Below are positions 13,060-23,700 of a DNA stretch of 64,000 nucleotides, one piece after another; position 1 is the stretch's first letter; each line of letters opens with the position of its first letter. A model generated the notes under the pieces. It did no database searches, was not told the origin of the DNA, and worked only from the letters and a program-made list of their open reading frames with translations. This stretch comes from Isoetes taiwanensis (lineage: Eukaryota > Streptophyta > Lycopodiopsida > Isoetales > Isoetaceae). Both the position numbers and the translations under genes were made by a program. The stretch is from NCBI GenBank assembly GCA_021234155.1, contig JAJEKV010000024.1:12934913-12998912 (forward strand), in the 5' to 3' direction.

Positions 13060-14160
13060 CCAAGTACTCCACTCTTTTCGGTAGCAAAGTGTCATTTGGA
13101 GAGCTTTCCATACAAGCGATGCCGCCTTAACTTTTCCAACACCCTTCTCAAATGCGACCATGATCTTCGATGGACATGTCAGAGACTAGAATGTCGTCGA
13201 AGAAGACAATGACAAACTCATCTAGGAATTCCCCAAGTCGCTGCGTTCATGAGGTGCATGAAAGTTGCTGGAGCATTCGACAACCCAAAGGGCATTATCA
13301 GAACTCAAAGTGACCATACCCGGCGTTCTAAAGGCGGTCTTATGGATATCCTCTTCTTTTATTCTTATCTGATGGTACCGACCTCAAATCAATTTTAGAG
13401 AATACCTTTGCTCCTTGGAGCTGGTCCATTAAATCATCGCCCTTGGCAATGCATATACTTATTCTTTATAGATGCGCTCACCGTTGGGCGATGAGTCTAT
13501 ACATTCTTAAAGCTCCCATCTTTCTTCTTCCACCCGAAGAGTATAGGTGCTCCAAAAGGAGACACACTTGCTCTAATAAAACCAAGCTCAAGCAATTCAC
13601 GAGCGCTTCTTGAGCTCAATCAACTCCGAGGCTCATCCTATAAGGCGCTCTTTGGTAGGCTTAACATCTGAGGGCTAGTGTGATCTCACACTCCACCTAT
13701 AGATGGTAGCTGCGGTTCATCCGGGAATACATCCTTGAATTCTGAAATGAGCGCTTTGCTGGCGGGCGGGGATTCCCCTTTGGTCGGCTTCATCCGCTTG
13801 TTGGGCTCAATTGCCGCTTTACCTTTCACTATGAATTTGGTGCCGTCCGTGGATTGTCATGGCGACTCATTACGGTGTGATCGATCATGGTTTCCGGTTT
13901 TAGGAACTCCATTCCTACTATAGGTCATACCTTCCAATTTCCATGACCTCGCCCCCCATCGGCCCACTTATTTCCACTAAGGTCTATGTCGAATGTGATC
14001 CTCCTCCCTTAGTGTGTCGAATGGCGCCATTTGCCATAGCAACCGCCTTGGCTTAGACTTCAATACCTTGTTCTTCATTAGGGCAGCCAACCTAGGAGAG
14101 GCAAAGTTGTGAGAGCTACCCCAGGTTCTATGAGGACTACATATGGGTTGCTATCTATGA
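13060..14160 (-). pseudogene. RT and protease, unit 1 (broken)
   Basis: Collinear with 39851-41000 of unit 2 but interrupted every 50-150 bases. Recognisable on the minus strand: the RT palm, including the segment encoding FFDD, at about 13190-13230; '[12 protein letters not shown]'-like text at 13230-13290; and the protease region at 13850-14130. Lesions coincide with CTG, CAG and CCGG words in unit 2 (for example 'cctgaag' becomes 'cccaag'). Confidence 0.75.
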
Positions 14161-15576
14161 TTCCATCAGCCGCAATGACCGCCGGCGATTTTCAATATCA
14201 CCCGACTCAATATTTGCACAGAATATGACACTCACCATCTATGAAGTCCTCGGGCCTCATCTTTGGTCGTCGTCTTCATCCGCTTACTTGGTGAATCCCA
14301 ATCCCCAAGCTCGCCAAAGCTGCCTCGCATGACTAATGGGCAATCATGTGCCCGGTGCCACCGGAAGGCATCCGGCTATAGCTTCTTCGATACACTCCCC
14401 CGTTTCTCCTCAACAGATCGGCTAAAAGACGCTTTAGGGCACTACCCTGATGCATTTCGACTTCCCCGATCCCAAAGTTCTTACCCTGAGCTCTTCCTTG
14501 CCGGCGGCCTCGATGCGTATTTGGCGATTGCTTACTCGCACGCCCCTTGTAATGCCTGTTGACTTTCCTTTGAAGGCCGATTGTTTCTCCCCGGCGTTGC
14601 CAGGCTTCTTCAAACTTATGGCTTTATCCTCGGCCCGGCCATGATTTTGGGTTGATTGCTCCTGGACTAGCCTTTTGATATTGCCGTTCAATCCCTCAAT
14701 GTAAGTTTCAACCGCTTTGCCTTCCGAACTCGGGACATGGAGCACAGTCACGTGAATTCCTCTGTGTACTTTGCTCTTGACAAAATTACCCTGGTTCAAT
14801 CTGTAGAATTGCTTTGGATCTGCACGCTAGTATGTGATCTAGGCACATAATGTCTGCGAAGGCCTTCTTTGAAGGTCTTGAATCAAGAAACTGTTCCTTT
14901 TGAGCTTGTTGGACTTTCATTATTGTACTTTCCACCGATTCTAGCCGCTCCTATCAAGTTTGTTGTAGCAACCTTCCTATATCCTTGTCCTTCATGCCAT
15001 AAGAGTTGCCAAATTCCTCCATCTCGTCAAGCCAAACTTACGCCTCCATACGACTGTCCTTCCACGAACTGACCCAACTTCATAGTCTTCCACACATTGC
15101 TCCTAGCACTGTCAACTTTCTTTTGATAGTCATCTGCCTTCCTTGCCCTGGCTCTTACCTGTGAAGTATCGGACTTACTTTCTGAGCTAGAGCTGTCTTG
15201 GTGTCCCGAAGTGTCGATGAACCGGAGCTAGGTGGTGTTGGAGTCCCTTACTTTCTCCTTTTCCTCTTCTTGTCTCGACATTTCCCCGATTGTCTTGCCC
15301 CTCCGTGTGGACCTTCCTCGATGCCTTCTTTGAGGTAGTGGTGGAGGTGGAGGTGGTGCAGTGCATATTCTTGGGCATTCATCAATGGGGTGGCCCGGTG
15401 GATCACCGATGCATCTGATTCCTCATCCAGACGAAGCCTTGCTGATTGATTCCACCGCCATTTCCTCGTTGTTGTCATCTTGATCACGTTCGAATAGGTT
15501 TCTGGGTACCCACTGGTGATGTCGGCCCCGGCCTTGAGAACTGAGCGGTGTTCCTTGTCGTAGCAGGATTAATCAT
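14160..15576 (-). pseudogene. gag, unit 1
   Basis: Likely start at 15576 (minus strand ATG, 'MINPATTRNTAQFSRPG'). Readable pieces in shifting frames: 'DDYQKKVDSARSNVWKT', a Retrotrans_gag-like stretch 'DEMEEFGNSYGMKDKDIGK' with 'NLIGAARI' at about 14915-15030, then a region with a residual 'GTGHMIAH' (14330-14370) matching the second half of a CCHC zinc knuckle. Gag forms the particle and binds RNA. At least eight frame changes interrupt it. Confidence 0.7.
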
Positions 15577-15789
15577 CAATGCTTGTTATTTAAGTTACAC
15601 ACTAATCATTCTTGCTTACAATTGAATTGTTGTTAGGTACAAAAGAAATTATGTGAAAATTCCACTTACAAGTCAAGATCATGGTAAGACATTAGTTAGT
15701 ATATAGAAATACATTTCATGAATTACATGATAATAACTGAAGAGAGGGTTTTCAATACACTTTAATTAATTAACAAAGCAAGCTTTCCA
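15577..15789. other. Spacer between the 507-codon ORF and gag
   Basis: AT-rich 213 bp, nearly identical in the two units (42384-42598). No ORF. If both proteins come from one genomic RNA, gag would need internal initiation or splicing, since its ATG lies downstream of the 507-codon stop. Confidence 0.55.
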
Positions 15790-17313
15790 TCAACGATGTC
15801 TCCTCATAGACTTGAAGAAGTTCTTGACATTCTTCAATCCTATCCCCTTGCCGACGTTCCGCAGGATTCTTGCCGCTGATCCTCCCTTAAATGCTCTTGC
15901 CATCTGTGGTGCCGGAAGTCCTGGTGCAGTTGTCACCACTACTGACAAGTGTGCATCCCTGAGGTGGCCCCTTGCAAAGTCGAGAGAATGAAGGACTACG
16001 GATCTCTTGAAGAGGATAACATGATCTACCCAGTGCTCTATTCTGGCATGTTGCCCAAAGCCTGAGAGTGCGATGAGGAGCGCCACGGACTCTTCCCCCC
16101 TTGGGCTGAACTCCTTGTGTAAAACTATCATCTGCCCTTGGCTAAGGACCGGAAGATAGTACCTGAGTGCTTTACCCTTGCCTGGGCCCGCGGTTCCCGT
16201 GCCTCTCCTCTGAGCTGCTTCACCGAAAACATCTAATGCCATGAGATCTTCGTGATCTCTCCACATCGTGGTTGCATTCTCCAAGTTGATGCTGCTAGAA
16301 GCTTCGCGCATACTCCTGGAGCGCACTGGTCTACTGGAGCTTGGGCCTCTTCCCGGCTTATACAACCTGCTTTGGATCTCCTGGAATTCCTCTTCTAGAA
16401 TGACGGGTTGCTGCTGCTGGTACATCTGCCTTATCTGTTGGTAAGCTTGAATGTCTGACATAGTTTCCCCGGCGTAGGAATGTCGCTCGGCTACTTCCCT
16501 TGGAATTTCTTGGTAATCATAGTCGATGAAGTCGTTGCCCTGTTCTTGTGCAACTAGGCTTAGGAGCTCGTCGATCCTGAGACCTTCTTCTTGACAATAG
16601 GGAAGGTTGAGGATGTCGGTGGCAAATATGTACTCCTCGCCGTCGATAATCACTGGAGTCAGAGCCGTGATACCAATTGGCGGTTCGAAGTCTCGCCTTA
16701 GTACCTCCTGTTGCCGGGCTAGACGCCTCTCCATCCTTCTTGCCTCCCTCATTTCCCAACTTGGGTTCTCTTCCTCTTGCTCTTCATAATCCTGCTCAAT
16801 CTGCAACATAGGTGTGCCTGATGTGGGGCCGTAGTATTCGTACTCCGTAGCCTGGATCTCGTGGATGTCTATCTGTGCCCTCCGAGTGTCGAGAGGTGCC
16901 AAATCCAAAGGATGAATTGACGGCTCCCCTTGTTGGTTGACTGCCTTGTACTGCATGAACAAAGCTAAGGCTGCTTGGGCTGAGAGGTATCTATGCCTAT
17001 GATGCTTACAGGTCATGTAATCTGGCATGTTTCTGGTTCTATCCCACAACCTATTCTTTCCCTTAGATCCCCCGCCTATGGCTTGGGTAAGAGAGTCTAG
17101 AGAAACCCATTTCCCTTCCCTAGGTGGCAAACTAACTTCCCAGGGTAGAATCTGCTGGTCATATTGGCAAATGATGTCGGTGTAATAGGGAGTTCTAGTC
17201 AAAGTGGCATGAAGATCAAAGAGATGATCAAAGACATGGAAGGCTTGCTCGGCAGGGAAATCACGGATGTGATTGGCCTCATTGTACCATCTAACAAAGC
17301 TTGATGGCGCCAT
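15790..17313 (-). CDS. 507-codon ORF of unknown function upstream of gag
   Basis: Uninterrupted 507-codon frame starting 'MAPSSFVRWYNEANHIRDF' and ending 'NVKNFFKSMRRHR'. I recognise no family. Visible regions: a globular N-terminus rich in aromatic and basic residues (1-130); a charged, probably coiled-coil stretch (about 175-210, 'YEEQEEENPSWEMREARRM' then 'RRLARQQEVLRR'); a Gln-rich stretch near 290-305; a Ser/Arg linker (330-350); a C-terminal globular part (355-480); and a strongly basic tail. It lies on the coding strand between the H3-like ORF and gag, where standard chromoviruses have only leader. It could be a captured gene, an envelope- or movement-like accessory, or an early gag variant. 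Confidence 0.85.
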   Translation of the reverse strand: MAPSSFVRWYNEANHIRDFPAEQAFHVFDHLFDLHATLTRTPYYTDIICQYDQQILPWEVSLPPREGKWVSLDSLTQAIGGGSKGKNRLWDRTRNMPDYMTCKHHRHRYLSAQAALALFMQYKAVNQQGEPSIHPLDLAPLDTRRAQIDIHEIQATEYEYYGPTSGTPMLQIEQDYEEQEEENPSWEMREARRMERRLARQQEVLRRDFEPPIGITALTPVIIDGEEYIFATDILNLPYCQEEGLRIDELLSLVAQEQGNDFIDYDYQEIPREVAERHSYAGETMSDIQAYQQIRQMYQQQQPVILEEEFQEIQSRLYKPGRGPSSSRPVRSRSMREASSSINLENATTMWRDHEDLMALDVFGEAAQRRGTGTAGPGKGKALRYYLPVLSQGQMIVLHKEFSPRGEESVALLIALSGFGQHARIEHWVDHVILFKRSVVLHSLDFARGHLRDAHLSVVVTTAPGLPAPQMARAFKGGSAARILRNVGKGIGLKNVKNFFKSMRRHR

Positions 17314-18100
17314 TGAGCAGAGATAGCTATGAAAAATGGCTTGTGGAGATGAGTAGGAAGCTGGAAAATCGCCTGAAGTGCTGAGAGCAGTTTTGATGGG
17401 GAGAAAATGACAAATGAGGCCCCTTTTTATAGACTAGGGATGCCTCGGGTTCCGTGCACAAGGGTTCTTGATGGGAAAAACTTTTGTTCCATGGCTATGG
17501 GTGTCCAAATGAGCTACCACGAAGTGTAAATCTAAGCAAAACAAAGCAAGAAACACTACATGGCAGCTTGTTGGATGAAAATTGGTCAATTTGGGCAAAA
17601 ATGGGCGAAACCAGGTTGCTCCTCAAAAATGAGCTCTGCGTGGCGGCCTTGAGGCATGGGGTTTATAGCGGTGCAACCCGATTTCAGTCTTTTTGATCCC
17701 AATGAAGATTTCGGACAATTAGAGATGCTAATATGACTACTTGGATGATTCTAATCTAACTAGGAACTTTTTTCGAGCAAATTGGACATGTTTTGGGGTC
17801 AAAATGGCGAAACCGGGTTGCTCCGCGAAAATGAGCTCACGGTGGCGAGCCTTTGGTGGTTTGCTGCTTGCAACCCGATTTCAGATTTTTTTTTACAGGA
17901 TTTGGTTATTCAATTTAGGATACTTTACTAATTTAGATCATTTCAATTATAATGGCCAAAACTAAACTAGAATTTGAACTACTTAAACACATCTTCATAC
18001 AAAAATCAAAGTCAATTTACAAACAAAATTTTATATTTATAGGGAAAACTTTATCAATTACATTAATTTATACAAAATTTGTATCTTCAAGGGTATTCCT
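17314..18100. other. Retrotransposon leader with internal duplication, unit 1
   Basis: No minus-strand coding sequence. Two copies of an ~85-bp segment lie about 200 bp apart (about 17600-17690 and 17800-17885), each with 'gcgaaacc(a/g)ggttgctcc', 'aaaatgagctc' and 'gcaacccgatttc'. Such structured leader repeats could serve packaging or translation control, but nothing here proves it. Confidence 0.6.
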
Positions 18101-18764
18101 TTATGGATCACGGCGTGCCAAGTGTAGATCCTTGGGCATCACCGTTACCCTCTTCGCGTGGATCGCGCAGAGGTTTCCTTCCTCGAACAATTGGGTGAGC
18201 TCGGCCTCCGCAGCTACCTGCAACACCCTTGTCGTGAGCGACGTCACCCTGTAATCGGTGACGAAGTCCTGCATCACCTCTCGCATGAGCCGCTCAAATG
18301 GTGCCTTCCTAATCAGGAGATTAGTGCACTATTGAAAGTGCCTAATCTCCCGAAAAACTCGGGCATGCCTGGAATTTGGTCCGTGATGGACCTTCTTGGG
18401 CTTCTCCTACGTCGGGCGGCGCTGGGGCTGGTTCTTCTTTGGTCACCGCCCTCCACGTACCGCTGGACATTTTGCCGGCAGTACTAGTCATTATACCTCG
18501 TCCAACGACGGAGGTATTCCTGGTACGCTTTGAGGCGGGCGTCGAAGGCGCTCTCCGCGCAGGATTAAGCGGTCGCCCTACGCCCATCGCCCTTGACCAC
18601 CTTGGGTGGCTTGGGCCACTTAGGGTAAGGTGGTCTTGCGTCGGGGTTTGAAGATTCCCCGACGACTTCGTTGTCTTCCTCCTCCGCTTCTTCTTCGCCG
18701 TCTCCTCCTTCTTCCACCTCCTCTTCTTCGCGTTGGGGACGCTCCTCGATCTTGACGGTCCTTC
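18101..18764 (-). pseudogene. Acidic ORF with C-terminal histone H3-like domain, unit 1
   Basis: On the minus strand: an acidic stretch (about 18640-18740, Glu-rich), 'PYPKWPKPPKV', a basic segment ending 'YCRQNVQRYVEGG', a Pro/Lys linker, then a histone fold. The H3 part reads 'REIRHFQ', a TAG, '[15 protein letters not shown]', '[13 protein letters not shown]', '[19 protein letters not shown]', '[11 protein letters not shown]'. It aligns without gaps to the alphaN-alpha1-alpha2-alpha3 region of canonical H3; about two thirds of ~75 residues are identical by eye. Canonical loop 1 length argues against CENH3. The C-terminus ends 'ARRDP' here but 'ARRIRKEYP' in unit 2, closer to H3. Whether the acidic part and the H3 part are one protein is inferred; frameshifts and the TAG intervene. 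It sits in the retroelement interior, 0.8 kb upstream of the 507-codon ORF. Confidence 0.82.
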
Positions 18765-20167
18765 AATGTTTTTATTTAAAGGAGTATTAAATAAAGAATT
18801 CAGCATGCAGCAGTGTGATAACGATAGCTATTGTGTGCATGAAACATTACAATATCACTTAAGAAGAAGAGGTTAAGAGAACTTATCCAAATGATGCAGA
18901 TACAACAATATCTACAGAGCCAAATACTACTTTATATAAAGCTTTCTATAGATGGTTTAGGGGAAGAATTGCATTGCTTAAAATAACACCCAAATGCTCC
19001 AAAGAAAGCATCAGTTGAAGAGGTTTCTGTAAAAGATCATGTGACTTGAAGAGATCTGTGTAAAAGATCATGCAACTTTCTACATTTAATCACTACTTTG
19101 TATATTGATATCATTGTTCCATTTTCTTATGGAGAAGCACTGCCTATTACTACATAATCTTGAGCAAGGCCTCTTACCGCCCTGAGCATTCAAACATACG
19201 TCATAATTTTGAGAAAAAGAACATGTTCATACTGCTTGTGTTCTCAAAGACCCTGGATTTCATCATTAACATCTTGAAAAATCTCAAAAACAATACCGTT
19301 AGCAATCTACACCAAGAGGTAACATCCTAGCATGAGAAACACCCTAGCATGACCCTTTTCTGGTACCAATGTTTGGTAAGAGCAAGTGAAAAGAATATGA
19401 AGTCATATGGTACTTCATTCAAAGCTTTCATAGATGGTTGTGCAAAGAGTTAGATGGCTTAATATCTCCCATGTGGTCCATATAAAACATCAGTTGAAGA
19501 GGTCTTGTAAAAGATCATGCAACTTTGCATACTGAACTATAAATGCATCATCATTCCATTTTTTGTTGTACAGTCACTGCCTATTACTACATGATATAGG
19601 TGGGCCCTGAGCATTCAAATATTGGTCATCATCTTGGGGAAAAAGAACACATTCTTGCTGCTTGTATCCTCAGATACCCTGGAATTTAACATTAATATCT
19701 TGAAAAATCTTCTTAACAATACTGCTAGCAATCTAAACTGCAAGGTAGTATCCCAGCATGACACTTTTCTAATACAACATGCAGTAGATTACCTATAAGA
19801 AAAATCTTTCATCAGAACACTTACAAAGAACATATTACATCTTAATCTTTATGCATGCATAAGATAGCCTTTAGATAATGAGAAACATAATGCTTGCATG
19901 AGAAACAAAATGATTGTATGCAAACAACTAGCTTGTGTTGATTTCTCACGTTCTTATGTTCTTTAACACGTCCCTGCTCCCAGATTGAGCATTAGACAAA
20001 TTAGACATGGATGCCTTTCTTGATAAAAAAAATTCACTGATAAGATTTCTCACGTTCTTATGTTCTTTAACACCTCCACACTCCCGGCTTGGCATTAGAC
20101 AAATTAGACATGGATGCCTTTCTTGATTAAAAAAAATTTTGCGATAAGAAATTTCACATGTCCCAAC
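18765..20167. repeat. A' block between retroelement interior and solo LTR, unit 1
   Basis: Starts abruptly at 'ttcaatgtttttatttaaa' and follows the A block from 6839 to 9073, without the hAT-like MITE (empty site near 19405) but with the 104-bp tandem duplication. Its left edge cuts into the retroelement interior, its right edge is the ccaac target site of the solo LTR. No recognisable gene. Confidence 0.8.
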
Positions 20168-21744
20168 CGGCGGACGCCCCTACTAAATATCGGCTCGGCC
20201 GTACACTCCGTAGGAAATCCTCCACCCGGTCCTCCGACCGCATGGGCCCTCCGTCTATCCCGCACTCTGGAATCTCCGTAGTGCGGGAAGGGGATTGCAC
20301 GCCCTTCCCCTATGGGCTCCTATCACAGCGGAAGCATAAACATCGTCAGAACTAGCAATAACAATACATCAACTACCTCGAAGGGTAGCTCATCCACATA
20401 TCCATAGGTGCAAAGAACATAATCATATGCCATAAAACATGAGAGCTCCTACCGCGGGCTCAGGCATATAAGGAAGTCGAAATTTGGGCAGGCCTCAAGA
20501 TAGAAGCGGGGCCCAGAGTCATAACAATGGCAAGGCGGCATAAGACAATGGCTAGGTTGACCACTCCATCCGCCCCTCCTGTGCATACTTTGCGGAGATG
20601 GGCTAGATCAGGCTCGGGCATGACTCTAACCTTCCGGATCACGCAATCCCATGGTATCACCCATCCGGGACTACTCCGGGTTGCATCTCCCCGGTCCGTC
20701 GAGGTAGGAAGGGTTGCATCTCCCCTTCCGGGGGTCTAGAGGCTCCACAGGCGGCTAGAGAATCGTTGACGACACACGCGATTCGTATCCGGATTGAACC
20801 CCCAAAACAAAGTCAAGTTGACACTTGCAACTCTTGAGAGGGCGACACCATTGCCCCAGGGAGGTGTCGGGGCCCATGCTCGCCCACCCGGGTGACCGAC
20901 CATAAGCCTAGCCCACTATGGGATCCCCCGTAGCCCCCACTTTCAGGGATCCACCCTCCATCTTGCCTCTAGCCCGTTGTGTAGTGCTTGAGTCACATCA
21001 TAGCTTCCATGGCCGGTGGGTTCCTATACAGTAGCATCTAATAGGAACTAAGGGATCTACACTAGGAGCATACTACATATGGCCCTAGGTCTCTACCCCC
21101 CTTCCCAATACAAGAGGAGCAAACATGATCAACCAACATCTTAACCTAATCATACATATCTAACTAACAGGTTAGGGTTCCTTGATTAGGGTTCAAGATG
21201 TTCAACAAAGGTTCTAGGGTGGCTCTACTCTAGACCACGAAATACTAACCCATCTGGAGTGCTAACTTCCATTATGAACTCTACTCAACCTACCTCCTCC
21301 GAGCCTTCCTCCCATCCCCCGCGTCTCCATGCTCCTTGGCGTGGGTCGAAGACTTGCTCCCTCAGCGATCATGCACACCTTCCGGGGCTTTGCTCCAGGC
21401 TAGGCTATGATTTAAGCGATGCTTCGAAGCGGGGTTTTGGACACGTGGAGATGAGAGTTGAGTGCTAGTTCGAGGGGAAAGGGTCTAGGGTTAGGGTTAG
21501 AGCCCATATAGGTGTGGGTCCACATGGGATGCCACGTGGCACCACTAGGACGAGGCCGTGTGGCGGTTGCCCAATAGGATAAGGCCATGTGGAAATGGGC
21601 CTTATCCTAAGGTTATCTAAGTTAAACAATTAACTTAGATGTGCACCTGCCACTTTCTAAGGCATACAAGGCTACCTAGGTAGACTTGTATGGTGTGGGT
21701 CCAAATATCACGTATTTATAGCGTATATCCCCACGAAAATCACA
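20168..21744 (-). repeat. Solo LTR, unit 1
   Basis: Flanked by the 5-bp target duplication ccaac (20163-20167 and 21745-21749). Comparison with the uninserted A''-B junction near 27745 shows that exactly this segment plus one ccaac is extra. Its 5' edge is corrupted (cggcggacgcccc in place of TGTGACGCTCCC). No PBS, polypurine tract or coding sequence adjoins it, so it stands as a solo LTR formed by LTR-LTR recombination. Confidence 0.88.
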
Positions 21745-21749
21745 CCAAC

Positions 21750-22489
21750 TCTATCTTACATTAGATATATTAGATCGATATGTGCCTTCATAAGAAGATC
21801 ATTGCGGATCTCTTGAATAAAGAGCCTTCCTCAACTAATGTAATAAAATCTTGAGAAGATTATAGGTAAAAAACGGGATTCTATACTTAGATTTAATCAC
21901 TATATAATATGCAAGTCTTTTTCACCGAATTAATCTTGATGATATATGGCTCCTTCTAGAATTTAAGCTCTTAAAAGTAGAAAAGAAAGGCTGTATACAT
22001 TTTTTTTTTTTTTTTTTTTTGCGGTGACAATCAATTTATTGTGGAGAAAGAATTGGCGTGTGGAGCTAATTCTCATGTCGAGATAGGTAAGCTTTTGTCC
22101 GGGGAAAATATCAAGATATCTCCAAAATTCATTCTTGGTTGTCCTCCCTCTAGAGCAAGATTTTTTTTTAATTCATCGGATCAATTGGATCGATCGCCTT
22201 TCATGTTGATTAAAATATGATATACTAAAAATATAGATACAGAAGTAAAAGTGCCGTTGATTGAGAAGATTCCATATTTTGCATGGCTATCCTAATTCGG
22301 CCCAACATGCCATCATGCCATCAGCCTTCAATGACTATTTTATGTGGCCAAAATGTTTTGCCAACTTTTGGAAGCCGAATTATTTCAAGCATCGAGAAAA
22401 ACTCAAATCTTAGTGATATCAAAGTTTTCTACTAAACACGAAAATCCAAATTAACATGATTGATATCGAGATTTGTTTGAGCTTTCCAT
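21750..22489. other. B block, non-satellite part, unit 1
   Basis: Follows the solo LTR and is homologous to 27745-28147 plus 29795-30100. Contains a long poly-T run (about 22000-22020). No recognisable gene or ORF. Unit 2 counterpart is 48572-49330. Confidence 0.55.
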
Positions 22490-23700
22490 TCTCTAGAATG
22501 CAACATATAACTTCTAACACTTGTTGGAAGTGATGTCACAACTTCCTTTCATAACCTCATCGAAGAAAACATAAATCTAAGATTCAACTGCCACCCACAA
22601 CATAAATTTTGGGTTGAAAGAAAAAGTGCCCATCTAGAGATTTTTTGAACCTCCATCAAAGGGGAGTTTTATAGAAGCTCCCATTTTAAGACCTCTGCAA
22701 TATTTAAAATCCAACGTCCAACACATGTTGGAAGCTACAACCTGTATTCAAAACCCATGTTGGACATGATGCCACAACCTCAATTCAAAACATCCACACT
22801 AAAATGAGAATCTAAGATTCAATTACAAATTTAAGAAATCTATATTTAGGCTTCAACTTCCAACCCATGTTGGAAGTCACATCTAACTTAGGTTTGGAAG
22901 AAAGATAGAAAAAACCTCTACAATGTAGTGAGTTCCAACACGTGTTGGAAGACCAACTTCAATACATGTTGGAAGTGATGCCACAACATCAAATCAACAC
23001 CTCCATGCTAAAACGAAAGCACAAAATATGAAACCTTTATTTAGCTTCAACTTCCAACCCATGTTGGAAGTTCAACTTCAACAACTTCCAATCCATGTTG
23101 CAAGTTGCCACAACTTTGGAAAAAGATGTGTGTCAAGAGATCCTTTAAACCTCCACCATTACAAACCTCCCTCGACTTCTATACAAGTTGGAAGTGAAAC
23201 CTGAATTCAAAACCAACTTCCCAACATATGTTGGGCGTGATGTCATAACCTCAATTCAAAACCTCCACACTAAAACGAGAATGTAAGATTTAATTACAAA
23301 TTTAAAATCTATATTTAGGCTTCAAAATTCCAAACCATGTTGGAAGTCGAACCATGACTTAGGGTTTGTCAAAACACACAAGCAACTTTTACAATGTAGT
23401 GAATTCCAACTTCAATACATGTTGGAAGACATGCCTCATTTCAAGACCAACTTCCAATTGGAAGTAATGCCACAACCTCAATTCAAAACCTCCACGCTAA
23501 AACGAGAATCTTTCAAGCACAAATTTGAAACCTTTATTTAAGCTTCAACTACCAATCCATGATGGAAGATGCCACAACTTAGGGTTGGAAAAAGGATGTG
23601 TGTCTAGAGATCCTTTAAACCTCCACCATTACAAACCTCCATCATTAGAATATATGACTTTCAATACAAGTTGGAAGTAAAGCCCATTTTAAAACATCTA
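22490..23700. repeat. CATGTTGG satellite array, unit 1 first array
   Basis: Dozens of copies of a near-palindromic core of the type TTCCAACACATGTTGGAA, embedded in alternating monomers marked by 'cctcaattcaaaacctccac', 'aatctatatttaggcttc' and 'cctttatttaagcttcaact'. Monomers alternate in two types, giving a higher-order period near 480 bp. Not coding; the ORFs found in it are by-products. Confidence 0.8.

Larger units (their letters stand above)
9074..18764 (-). mobile_element. Chromovirus-type LTR retrotransposon, unit 1
   Basis: Read on the minus strand from 18764 to 9074. It contains an H3-like ORF, a leader with duplication, a 507-codon ORF, gag, protease, RT, RNase H, a partial integrase, a chromodomain, a polypurine tract at about 10699-10711 and the 3' LTR at 9074-10698. 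The internal order PR-RT-RH-IN plus chromodomain identifies the Ty3/gypsy chromovirus branch. The expected 5' LTR and primer-binding site are absent: at 18764 the interior joins directly to a copy of the flanking A block. Integrase deletions make it non-autonomous. Confidence 0.85.

Noticed and set aside
15790-17313. Envelope or plant-virus movement protein
   Set aside because: No signal peptide, clear transmembrane segment or movement-protein motif could be seen; left as unknown.
18101-18352. Centromeric histone CENH3
   Set aside because: The N-terminal 'REIRHFQ' is CENH3-like, but loop 1 has canonical length and the alpha2-alpha3 text follows canonical H3, so canonical-type H3 fits better.
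22490-23700. CRISPR-like regular repeats
   Set aside because: Spacing is irregular, the intervening DNA is itself repeated, and the context is plant nuclear DNA; it is a satellite.
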